Origin: Caenorhabditis remanei | Lineage: Eukaryota; Nematoda; Chromadorea; Rhabditida; Rhabditidae | Reading direction: 5' to 3' | NCBI RefSeq assembly: GCF_010183535.1 | Contig: NC_071331.1 | Coordinates: 9,486,001-9,550,000 of the forward strand | Length of the DNA stretch: 64,000 nt | Shown: positions 43,584 to 53,160 of the stretch, in pieces | Layout: every line of letters starts with the position of its first letter | Numbering within the stretch: the stretch's first letter is position 1 | Program-made: the position numbers and the translations under genes | Notes under the pieces: model-generated | The model's database searches: none | Told to the model about the DNA's origin: nothing | What the model saw: only the letters and a program-made list of their open reading frames with translations

Positions 43584-43650
43584 AGTCAGAGTCAACAGCG
43601 AGTACCACTAAACATTCAGTTTCACAGAAATTGTAATTAGTATGAAACAG
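43584..43650 (-). ncRNA. Candidate 21U-RNA gene
   Basis: TGAAACAG at 43643-43650; start 43604 (TGGT on minus), spacing 39; RNA would begin UACUCGCUGU. A plus-strand TTGTTTCA abuts it at 43651. Confidence 0.6.
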
Positions 43651-43685
43651 TTGTTTCATGCTAGTCACGTAATTGGAATTGAGCA
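43617..43685 (+). ncRNA. Candidate 21U-RNA gene, variant core
   Basis: Core CAGTTTCA at 43617-43624; TAGT with start 43665, spacing 41. It overlaps the minus-strand locus just listed. Confidence 0.4.
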
Positions 43686-44912
43686 CAAATTGACGTACTT
43701 AATCTTGTCCTTAAATACAGTATCCACCGATTCTAAACAAATTTTTTCACAGAAAATCAAATTTTTGGAATACTGGCTATTTGCTGTAATGTCTGATAGG
43801 TGGATTAGTACATTTGTTTCTGATAGCTATTCAGGACGGATCGGAATTCTGTCTCATCACATTTTTTATCAATCAGGTGAGACAGTATTTTTTATTCCGT
43901 GGCAGGTTTTCATATTCACTATCTTAATTGATTCAATTCTAACTTTCAAATCCAACTAATTGCTCGCTCAGTTTTTCTTAAATTTTAATTGCATTCCTGA
44001 TATTCTCAAAAATAACGAGTTTTCTAAACGGTACTAAGATTTATAAACTCACTGAAACGCAATTTCTTTCTAACTGATTCGTGAGTGATGCATACTGTTT
44101 TAAGTTCTCCTCTAAATCCGTTCAAATGTTAATATAGAAGTTTGAGAGTAATCTTCAAAAGAATCCCGTGGCAGTAGCTTTTATTAGGTTCCCCCAATAT
44201 CTTTGTCCTTATGTGTAATGGGTCTATTCTCAAGGTAGGGAAAAATTAATCCAAGTAAAATGGAGTTTTCTCAAAACATGTATTATCAAGACAAGATGAA
44301 ACTGTATTCTCTAATCATCCCGTGTCACCACCAGTTATTTTCAATGTTGTATCTATCAACTTTAAAATCTTTCCAGTTAAGACTAATTGGCTTATAAGTG
44401 TACAGGGATTGTGTGATGTAATAACAGGAAAAGACAAGCTTACCGCATTTTTACTATCCTACTCCAATTTACCATCTTACTGAAACATTATATTTCTTCA
44501 ACTCTGATTGTAAAACACTCCATAGTTCTCCTATTCGGATGTAATGAACATAGTTTCAACTGTTCAATTTCGAGCTGATTATGAATCTAATTCGAGATGC
44601 TCGGCTGAGATTATTAGTAGTACTTTTCTGAACATTTTCTTACTATTTATGACATTGAACGATTCAAATTATTTGCAACTAACATGGAATGACTCCCGAC
44701 TGGCTCCACAAAATTTGTGATTTTTTTGGCTCATATGATAGATTCTACAGAAAAAATGACAAATCTAATAGCTTTTCCGGTGACTGGACCTAGTTTTCAT
44801 TTTTTAACAACTTTTTTTGATTTTTTATAAAAAACCAGCCTGTCTCCCCCGCCTTCGGCGGTTGAGCCGGCTGGTCTCTCTTCATTCACGTGGTCATTGA
44901 CTTTCGAATGTG

Positions 44913-44995
44913 CCCGCATGGCCGAGTGGTCTAAAGCGGCGGTCGCTGCCCAAAGCACGTCAGTTCGGTTTTGCCCGCTGGCTCAGTTTCTCATC
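44913..44995 (+). pseudogene. tRNA-Leu-like 5' half (pseudo-tRNA)
   Basis: GCATGGCCGAGTGGTCTAAAG is an A-box/D-arm of the Leu/Ser type. The downstream CAGTTCGGTTTT is a poor B box and the acceptor does not pair, so it is a relic or part of a tRNA-derived repeat. An inverted pair ACCAGCC/GGCTGGT with GCCTTCGGCGG loop lies just upstream (44834-44874). Confidence 0.5.
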
Positions 44996-45054
44996 TCTTT
45001 CCAAAACCGCTGCGGACATTGCCTCAGACAAACAGACAACGCCCAATTGTCTTT

Positions 45055-45340
45055 TATATATTAGCCGAGCAAATTCGTTACAACTGCGCCCCGCCGCAAA
45101 CGAGAGAGTATCGGCGAGAGACGCAGATTTTTTTCTCGCGCCAACAATTATTTTCACAGTTTTTGACCTATTTTCATTATTTTTCGAAAGTTTTTATGTA
45201 ATTTGTTCTTAAAAACAGCGAAAATAGGTCAAAAATGGTAAAAATATTTGTTCGCGCGAGAAAAAATTCTGCGTCTCTCACCGATACTCTCTCGTTTGCG
45301 GTGGGGCGCAGTTGTAAGAGGGGGTGGGCCGCTAATATAA
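45055..45340. mobile_element. Palindromic element
   Basis: Long inverted arms: CAACTGCGCCCCGCCGCAAA (45080) and its inverse (about 45297-45316), with CGAGAGAGTATCGG, CTCGCG and GACCTATTTTC also inverted. Outermost TATTAGCCG / GGCCGCTAATA. Non-coding; class not assigned. Confidence 0.7.
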
Positions 45341-45836
45341 GAATGATAGTCAAAAATCCTATGTACACCCTTTATCGAGTGAAAAATGTTAAATCAACCC
45401 ACCTAGTCCGGCCCAGCACCGGCCAGCAAGTAAAAGTGATCGTAGCAATGAATTAGTGTGCATATTGCTCAGAATGAGTCTGGAATGAAAAAAAAGAATG
45501 AAAACTGTCATGAAAATGCGTTGGAACCGCAAATTTTTGAAATTTTTAGATTCCGGTTGATCTTCCACAAAATCCCATTTGCATACTTTTTCACTTCCAA
45601 CATTTAGACGATCATAGTCTAGGTAAATTCAGTTCAAGTTCTTTAGGCTCTTTCTTTTCACCATTTCCTCTATTCAAAATCTTCTCAAACTTTATTAAAT
45701 GTTCAACACCTTTTACTGTTTTATGGTCTATTTATTTTTTCACGGTCATAATTTATATTAATTCAATCAAAATATTCGAATGATTGTTAATTCAGACTAC
45801 AATTTATTTTGCTTTTGAAAACAGTTATTGAGGTTT

Positions 45837-45903
45837 AAAACACCAACACCTGCCGAACTATACGTAACTGTACCGTGAATATCAAGAGACTTCCTTGAAA
45901 CAG
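45837..45903 (-). ncRNA. Candidate 21U-RNA gene
   Basis: TGAAACAG at 45896-45903; start 45857 (TAGT on minus), spacing 39; RNA would begin UUCGGCAGGU. The tandem copy near 46455 has lost the core (CGACGAAATAGG). Confidence 0.58.
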
Positions 45904-45961
45904 TGGCCAAAAACCAAAAAACATTCGAACACACCAATATGTATTGTGAAGAAAGAATGTA

Positions 45962-46028
45962 TTAATCTATGTTAGACGTTAACTAAAATAGGAAACTCTT
46001 ATGTTTTTTTGAAAATGTGGTGAAACTG
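45962..46028 (-). ncRNA. Candidate 21U-RNA gene, variant core
   Basis: Minus-strand core CAGTTTCA at 46021-46028; start 45982 (TAGT), spacing 39; paralogue of 7769-7834. Confidence 0.45.
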
Positions 46029-46084
46029 CAAACTTTTGAAATTTTTAGATTCCGGTTAATTATCCATAAATTCACATTCGCATA

Positions 46085-46152
46085 CTGTTTCACTTCCTCT
46101 TTTTACATGATCATAATCTATGTCATTTCAGTAGTTTTTTTTCATGGTATCA
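46085..46152 (+). ncRNA. Candidate 21U-RNA gene
   Basis: Core CTGTTTCA at 46085-46092; CAGT with start 46132, spacing 40. Confidence 0.58.
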
Positions 46153-46999
46153 GGTTCAAACTCTTTTTTTCTGTTCACCATTTCCTCTACTCGAAATCTT
46201 CTCGAACTGTATTCTATTTTCAACACTTTGTGCATCTTCATTAGCCATTTTTTCACGGTCATAATTTATATTAATTCAATACGGCACAACCCTTTTGGTG
46301 CTCAAAATACTCCTCTTCTCTCGAATATTTGAATTGCAATTGTTAATTCTGACTCCAATTTACTGTGCTTTTAAAAATAGTTGTTGGGCTTTTGAGAGCT
46401 AATCCGTGCGGAACTGTACGTTACTATTCCGTGAATATCAATACACCTCGACGAAATAGGAACCAATATCTGGGAAATGATGAAAAAAGTAAAATAAATT
46501 AAACTTGGATGTGTTGGAACTGCAAACATTCGAGCTCTATCAGTTACACAACGCAACTCCCAACTCATAATTAACCTATCTTTGAGACTTTTATGAAACT
46601 TCAAATCATATTCAAACTTTACTCAAAATTCGATAAATCATATTTCTGTTATACAGTGTTGACAAAGCCTGGTCATGAAACATCAGGGAACATGTACCTT
46701 GTTCTATTCAATTTTAATTTCTATACTATTATTCCACCATCTTTCATGGAATTCAATTTTTTGTAAAGTTAAAATACTTAATGATGATTGAACCTTGAAA
46801 GAATACTGTATGTCTCATTGTTACCTTCAAAACATTAAGCACTTTCCAAAGTTTTATTCTGTTTTGTAGCTGTTAGATATAATAAGCACTTTCCTTGAAT
46901 ACTGAAATAATGAAATATTGAAACGGAATCTTTCCGACCAGGTTGATTATTGTTTTTATAAATGCAGAAACCACTACGTATCTCACTCATTTTCTCCTA

Positions 47000-48151
47000 C
47001 AGTAGCGAGCATAAGTGAGTATACCTCCATACATATTCCATTCATATGTATCTCAGCTGAAACAAGTCCGTTTTGCATAAACTTTTTTTCAAAGATAGCT
47101 GAAGTATCCAGTAAAATCGACATAAGTTTTTTGTTTGAGGTGATCAGGTGATTTTTTTGATTATCGATTTTTCCTGATCTTGATTTGAAAATCCGAAAAA
47201 AAAACTTTTTATTTTTGAACTGGACCCTATGATTTTTTGGGTTGGAAATATTTATCAGCGTTCATAAAAACAAAATATGCTGTTAGAATGCTTCTGTGAA
47301 TCTTCATCATCGTGCTACAGCTCTAGAAGTCCAAAGTAGTATGCTTGGCTAAATTGTCATAACTCATCGAAAAATGGTTCAAATTAGTTGAAAATTGCGG
47401 GAAGAGATGCGTAATATGTTTATCAACAATCTTATATTTAAAAATAATAATTTTGAGAAAATTTTTTTTCGAATTTTTTTCACTCGAAAAATTTTGGTTT
47501 CCAACTTTTGCCCAATTTCTCATGTTTTTTGATTATGAAACAGTAACAATTTGCAAATTTGAGTTGAATTTTACATGAAACATCAAATTTAAATTTTCAT
47601 TAATTCAATTACAGCGGTTTCATAATCCAAAAACATGAAAAATTGATCAAAAGTTGGAAACCAAAATTTTTCGAGTGAAAAAAATTCGAAAAAATTTTTT
47701 TTCTAAAATTTTTATTTTTTTAAATACGATTGTTGATAAATATATTACAAATCTTTTCCCGCAATTTTCAACTAATTTGAACCATTTTTCAATGAGTTAT
47801 GACGATTTAGCCAAGCATACCACTTTGGACTTCTGGAGCTGCAGCACGATGATGAAGATTCACAGAAGCATTCTAACAGCATATTTTGTTTTTATAAACG
47901 CTGCTGAATATTTCCAACCCAAAAAATCATAGGGTCCAGTTCAAAAATAAAAAGTTTTTTTCGGATTTTCAAATCAAGATCAGGAAAAATCGATAATCTT
48001 AAAAATCAGCTGATCACCTCAAACAAAAAACTTATGTCGATTTAACTGGATACTTCAGCTATCTTTGAAAAAAAAATTTATGCAAAACGGACTTGTTTCA
48101 GCTGAGATACATATGAAAGTATGGAGGTATACTCACTTATGCTCGCTACTG
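47000..48151. mobile_element. Tc1/mariner-type long palindrome
   Basis: Ends CAGTAGCGAGCATAAGTGAG and its inverse are flanked by TA (46998-46999, 48152-48153). The arms are near-perfect inverted repeats of about 550 bp around a centre near 47560. No transposase is encoded. The equivalent position in copy A (about 11885) is uninterrupted, so insertion followed the duplication. Confidence 0.92.
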
Positions 48152-48325
48152 TACATGGTGTGAATCAGATTAAGTTGTAAATGTAACTAGATCAAAACTG
48201 AGACCTGAATGTTATCATACTGTCTGGAAAACGGACAAGAATTATTTTTGAATTACACTGATTTTGATATTCTACTGGTGATACAGTAAATTTTTTCGTT
48301 TAGAGTTCTCGTTTTGATATTTTAG

Positions 48326-48393
48326 GAAACATCGAAGTGTTGCCAATTGTTCAAAACAATTACTTAATGGTGGATAAGTGTTTCATGAAACTG
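48326..48393 (-). ncRNA. Candidate 21U-RNA gene, variant core
   Basis: Minus-strand core CAGTTTCA at 48386-48393; start 48346 (CAAT), spacing 40; duplicate of 12065-12132 with the same geometry. Confidence 0.48.
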
Positions 48394-48763
48394 GGAAATA
48401 CATCAGTTACTTTTTCTCTCGCTCCGGCAAATTTAAAGAGATTTTGGTTCCTAACATCGATCAACCATTGTCAGATAGGCAGTTATTACTAGGAAACCTG
48501 CTCGAAAATCTCGACGCCAGACCGTACAATTATTTCGATACGTATTACTGAGAGAGGGACTACTAAAATATTTCAGCTGACAAGAATAAGCTCTCACTGA
48601 AACGGTGTTTTTAAATTTCTCAACCGAACTTTTTACCTTTTGGATTTTCAATAGATTTCGGAACAATAGATGTTCTGTTGATTTCTGGTCCGTGGCCATT
48701 GAAAGTGAGCCCGGACTCGGAGACGGTATGACAATTTTCACAAGAAAACAAAAATCAGACCTA

Positions 48764-48829
48764 CAGTTTCATGAAAGTGTTATAATACCAGAGGTGTTAT
48801 AATGTCAGTAGCGATAGTGTTGTTGGTCC
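48764..48829 (+). ncRNA. Candidate 21U-RNA gene, variant core
   Basis: Core CAGTTTCA at 48764-48771; CAGT with start 48809, spacing 38. Confidence 0.4.
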
Positions 48830-49559
48830 TCGATCAAGTTTTCTGGAAATTTTAGAGTCATCGACTGTGAGTTCTGAAGTAACTGAAATGTAGACCACGA
48901 CTTCATCAGTTAATAACAAGCGGAATTTGAACCAGATATACACACATGTACTATCTCATCCATTGGAAATCAAATTATTCATCAAAGAGTTTGATGAAGC
49001 AGAAACTGAACTTTCCAACTCTTTTGGTTTTGAGTCAGCTATGAATTACTTTATGAACATACGTATGTGTTAATCATCCTCTTTTAATTGAAAGTGATGG
49101 AATTTCAATCACTGTTGAAGATCTTTAAAAAATTGCATCGAAACACCGACAAGAGCATCAAAACCATTTTTTGGGAAATAAATCACGTTTAGAAGAGAGA
49201 AGACCACTCTATTGTTTTGAACAATTTGTTCTGTTTTGTAACATTTTCGTCTGAATTTTGATTTTCTTATGCGTACATTTACTTCTCACAGAAATGTGCG
49301 GTGACTTAAATTGATTCTTCAAGATTTCCCCCTTTGAAAATTAATATTGCACATTTTCCCATAATTCACCCGTAGTACAACTTCAAAGTAGGGCAAAATT
49401 CAAAAATGTATCAGTAATGGATGAGGAAAAACGCCTGTCAGAATCAATCAAAATTTATAAAAATAACCAGAACCAGTTTCTTTTTTTTACCACTAACAAC
49501 AGTTCAGTCAATAACTTTGATCTTTTACTGAATCGACAACCAATTCGATTTCGGAGTTT

Positions 49560-49625
49560 CAGTCTTTTAATTCAATAGGAATGCCGGTCAATTCAAGAAA
49601 CATGAATAAGCCATTCGTGAAACAG
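49560..49625 (-). ncRNA. Candidate 21U-RNA gene
   Basis: TGAAACAG at 49618-49625; start 49580 (CATT on minus), spacing 38; RNA would begin UCCUAUUGAA. Confidence 0.55.
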
Positions 49626-49748
49626 GTTTTTGTAAAGTTAGTATCAATCTTCAATCAATCAACAGTTTATATAAAACAACATTAAATAACCAAATTTCAA
49701 CGTTAATTTAACTACTACGTTTTTGCTAGATATCTGGAGTCAGATTTT

Positions 49749-49817
49749 AGTCAAACAAATCGATACGAATTAACTGGAAATGTTTTAATCAGTACGAATC
49801 AGACCTCCATGAAACAG
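49749..49817 (-). ncRNA. Candidate 21U-RNA gene
   Basis: TGAAACAG at 49810-49817; start 49769 (TAAT on minus), spacing 41; RNA would begin UUCGUAUCGA. Confidence 0.57.
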
Positions 49818-50030
49818 ATTTCCAAAATGCTTATTGAAAAAACTGATTTTATAACTTTTGATATGTTGAGAATGTAGACCAGGGACTATTAACAGTTTCC
49901 AATCAGCAGTTTTCTGTTATTACTGAATTTGTATATTTACTGTTTTATAACATAGTTATTTGGGCTCTTTGGTTTTAAGAATGACAGGCTATTCACATCG
50001 GTTCGGAACTTTTCGATATTTATGTTTTTT

Positions 50031-50097
50031 TGAGACCTATAACTCAGAAGATTAGAATGGTGATCTCTCTCTAACATTAACACAATTCATGAAACAG
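50031..50097 (-). ncRNA. Candidate 21U-RNA gene
   Basis: TGAAACAG at 50090-50097; start 50051 (TAAT on minus), spacing 39; RNA would begin UCUUCUGAGU. Confidence 0.6.
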
Positions 50098-50421
50098 GTA
50101 TCCTTTGTGAGCTCGTCATAGTCCTCAATCGGAATCTTGCAAAAAAAAAAATATTTTAATGATTCTCAATAGATCGGACTTCCTCACATATTTCCTCACG
50201 GTCGTTTTTCGTGCGTGTTTTTTTAAAATTTCAAACGTTTTTCTTGAACATTCGGTCTTGTTATCATTTATCAGAACAATCAGAAACAGGTTATCTATAA
50301 TTTATATTAAAGTAAATCAAAAACATAAATATAAGCTCTTATAAAAATGACCAACTCACTTTTACGAACTAAATGATTGACTTTTGATCCGAATGGAATC
50401 AATAGACACTGTGACTTCAAA

Positions 50422-50487
50422 TCAAACCCAGACGATGGCCCAGCAAACAGAATACGACTCAACTAATACTGATGTCTCATGAAACAG
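50422..50487 (-). ncRNA. Candidate 21U-RNA gene
   Basis: TGAAACAG at 50480-50487; start 50442 (TGCT on minus), spacing 38; RNA would begin UGGGCCAUCG. A GTGTTTCA on the plus strand overlaps at 50487-50494. Confidence 0.6.
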
Positions 50488-50731
50488 TGTTTCATGTGTC
50501 AAGTTATCCCTTATTACTCAAATTTACGGTATTTGGGCTCATGGGCTCTGAGAATGATTCTCCGAAAATTTCCTAGGTGATAATCAGAATATATCAGAAC
50601 TCTCAAACATTATCCCAATTTCATGAAACATGAATCCTTTGTGAGCTCGTCTTAGTCTCCAACCAGTATTCTTTAAAGGAAAATTCAGTGTTTCGAGTGA
50701 TTCTCATTTGAGCGCACATCATAACTTTCAT

Positions 50732-51022
50732 CAGACTTGTCAAAAATCGGGCCGGCCCGGCTCGGCTCGGATCAAAAATGTGTACTCATTTTGTAACACA
50801 ATTTTCTGAACATTTTCGAAAGTTTAGAATAAATAGCTTAAATTATCATACCTATTTACCTTTTTATTAAGTTTTGAATTTTATTCGAAAACTATTCTTT
50901 TTTTGAAAAAATTTCCAAAAAAAACATCAAAATTTCAAAAAATGTTTCAAAACGTTCCGAGCGGGCCGGGTAGAGAATATTTTTGATTTCGGCCCGGCCC
51001 GGCCCTGCCCGTGACAAGTCTG
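50732..51022. mobile_element. hAT-type MITE, GGCCCGGCCC family, aged
   Basis: Ends CAGACTTGTCA / TGACAAGTCTG, GGCCCGG arms and an AT-rich centre. Flanking 8-mers match only 5 of 8, so the target duplication has decayed. Confidence 0.7.
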
Positions 51023-51369
51023 ACACTCACGATCCACTGAGATTACAGAATGATCTCAAAACCACACCACTCTTGCGTTATTTTTTTACCATTGTTCAAG
51101 TGGTCGGCAAACTCAAACTAGAAACACAAACTTTCCACGTCATGAGTGCGCAGAACTTTCGAAAAAGCAAACATTGCAAGCGCGCTTTACTGGCCTCCGA
51201 TAAAGTACGGTGGAGCGTGTTTTCTTCGAAAGATCAATGAAATCACCATTTTTCCCTCATTACTTCTCTCTTTCCATTTTCATTTTCTAATCTTTCTCAC
51301 TGCGCCTCCCTCGTATCTTCTAAAATCAAATCCCACTCCTTATTTCTCTCAACATGTTTCAATTTCCAG

Positions 51370-52751
51370 AAAACCAGATATCATCGATGATGAACCAACA
51401 GGACCAACCACTCCATTCGATATCAATAATTTGGAGACATGTGTTCCGGAAGGGTCTACAAAAGAACCGTACATGCCGAAACCGGTAACAAAACCTAAAC
51501 CAGGGCAACACAACTATTCCGACGATTCCACTGATGGATATTCTGGAGGAACAGGTTACACAGACTTCTCCGACTTCACAGATGTCCCTGGAGGGTCTAG
51601 TGAGCTTCCGATGGAAAGTATCCCACCGGTTCATTGGACGAAATCAACACCAAGAGATTTCACGATTAGTCAGAAGATTGATGAGAATAGTGCAGGCTAT
51701 CAACAGTTGTTGCACATGTTGGAGGTTAGTAAAACAATTAAAAGCTTTAATTTTGTTAATGAATATTAATTACAATATGCTAATTAATTAATTAAACTAC
51801 TTAGAAACCGTAAAAAATTTATGTTTTAGTTGTTTGAGGTGTAATGCACCACGTGTACACCATAGTAAATAACTAGATTTTGTCATGGAGTCTAGTAACT
51901 CCAATGTGCAAATTAAATTATTAATTAATCTATTCTAACCTTGTTGATCATTAAAACCATTATTACAGGACCTTGGACACCGTCGCAAAGACGACATCAT
52001 CGAAAAACAACAGACTGAATTCTATGTCAGCAGAGCTTCAAGTCTTATGGATTCTATAGATAATGTAAGAAAACATAAAATACAAATACAAAATTCCACT
52101 GCTCAACTATGCATATATTGACTTTACTGAAACACAAATTATTGTTTTACCGACTTTTTATCTATTATCATATTTTATTTCACACTAATATATTCAATTC
52201 AATTGTTCGATTTCAGTCCTTCACAAACGTGGCGATTTCGAATATCACAATGGCACAGGAGTACATCAAAGGATTGTTGGCAGCCGCTTCTGTTTCAGTG
52301 AGTTTTAGAGACGCTATTTAGACAGAATCAACTAGCTTATTTGAAAATTGTTTGCGAATAAGCTACACAGGAAACTGTAAATGTTTTTAATGTCTTAATG
52401 CGAGACATCATTACTTTACTTTTTCAGTTTCCTCGAATCGATTTAGCGCAATTTTTTACAATCTAATAATTCTTGATATTCCCTCAACTTTTATTCCAGG
52501 TCCGCACCGCCTACTTTGAAATAAAATCACTGACAAGTCAACCAAGTTTCTATTATATTCCAAAACGACAGAGATATCTGATGGTGAATAAAATAGTTAC
52601 TGATATGAGTGCAACTGGTCAAACGGAGATGATGTCATTGAATAAGAAGGCGAAGGCATACTGTCGGACTGCAAATGTGGACACTCCACCGTATTCATTG
52701 GGCAATTTATTCGGAAATATGTTGGCGAATGGGGCTGTTTTGTCGAAATAA
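51370..52751 (+). CDS. Uncharacterised nematode protein, four 3' exons
   Basis: Exons 51370-51724, 51969-52064, 52217-52297 and 52500-52751 (TAA) join in phase 0 with good sites: TTTCCAG, GTTAGT, TTACAG, GTAAGA, TTTCAG, GTGAGT, TTCCAG. The first exon encodes a Pro/Asp/Gly/Thr-rich low-complexity segment (K-P-D-I-I-D-D-E-P, T-D-G-Y-S-G-G-T-G-Y, D-F-S-D-F). The later exons encode a helical region of about 140 residues (L-L-H-M-L-E-D-L, A-Q-E-Y-I-K-G-L-L, Y-I-P-K-R-Q-R-Y). Exon 51370 starts with the last base of a split codon, so at least one 5' exon lies upstream; I could not place it. No known domain is recognised. This is the most gene-like host locus in the window. Confidence 0.7.
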
Positions 52752-53160
52752 ATGAATCGTTGCAAACGTGTTTCATTATTTTAAGAAGTTGTGAAGATTT
52801 TGGTTTTTAGATTGCAGTTTCAAAAAATGCTGAAAGTGCTGAAAATATCATAATTGGTCGAATTAGCACGTTACAACAATCTAAAGTGGAAAGTTGCTTT
52901 ATCTGTTCTTTATAGACTGGATAATGAATAAATTGATGCTTTCGAAGAACAACTAAATTTGTTGCTTTCCCTTTACTCAAAGCGTCCAATCAAAACAGAA
53001 CAACACATTAAATTCTATCACAGTTATATGAAACAGTACTTAGAATAGTGTATTGACAACACTTCTTTTCCCCATGTTACTTTATATGGTCCATCTAGGC
53101 GGGCCTTTAATTTTGAAAAAAACTTTCATAAAACAAATACTCCCAAAAAGCTACAGAAAT
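52752..53160. other. 3' flank of the four-exon gene
   Basis: AT-rich, without a clear AATAAA close to the stop. It contains one minus-strand 21U candidate and runs into satellite array 2. Confidence 0.6.
52969..53036 (-). ncRNA. Candidate 21U-RNA gene
   Basis: TGAAACAG at 53029-53036; start 52989 (TGAT on minus), spacing 40; RNA would begin UUGGACGCUU. Confidence 0.58.

Larger units (their letters stand above)
45490..46480. repeat. Local tandem duplication
   Basis: 45490-45985 and 45986-46480 align throughout (GATTCCGGTT, CACCATTTCCTCTA, CACGGTCATAATTTATATTA, CCGTGAATATCAA). The start also matches 7800-7925. Confidence 0.78.
46535..48600. repeat. Segmental duplication 2, copy B
   Basis: Partner of 11330-12356, interrupted by the palindromic element at 47000-48151. 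It shows the sequence past the LTR insertion point: GACAAGAATAAGCTCT continues into CACTGAAACGGTG instead of LTR. Confidence 0.85.
49935..50680. repeat. Local tandem duplication with 21U loci
   Basis: 49935-50145 and about 50510-50680 share TATTTGGGCTC, GAATGA and TTCATGAAACA-CCTTTGTGAGCTCGTC. The core is intact in the first copy (50090) and mutated to ATGTTTCA in the second (about 50629). Confidence 0.75.
40331..50731. other. Non-coding stretch dense in 21U-RNA candidates
   Basis: Apart from the listed elements and one doubtful exon near 41.2 kb I see no gene. Plus- and minus-strand cores, local tandem duplications (41.4-42.6, 45.5-46.5, 49.9-50.7 kb) and copy B of duplication 2 account for the visible structure. 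Confidence 0.65.

Noticed and set aside
44913..44995. Functional tRNA-Leu gene
   Set aside because: Only the D-arm half is tRNA-like; acceptor pairing and T-arm are not present.
47536..47543. TGAAACAG in the Tc-like palindrome as a 21U promoter
   Set aside because: It lies in a transposon arm, and no start signal occurs at the right distance.
52290..52297. Exact CTGTTTCA as a 21U promoter
   Set aside because: It is the end of a coding exon directly before a GTGAGT donor and has no YRNT 38-41 nt downstream.
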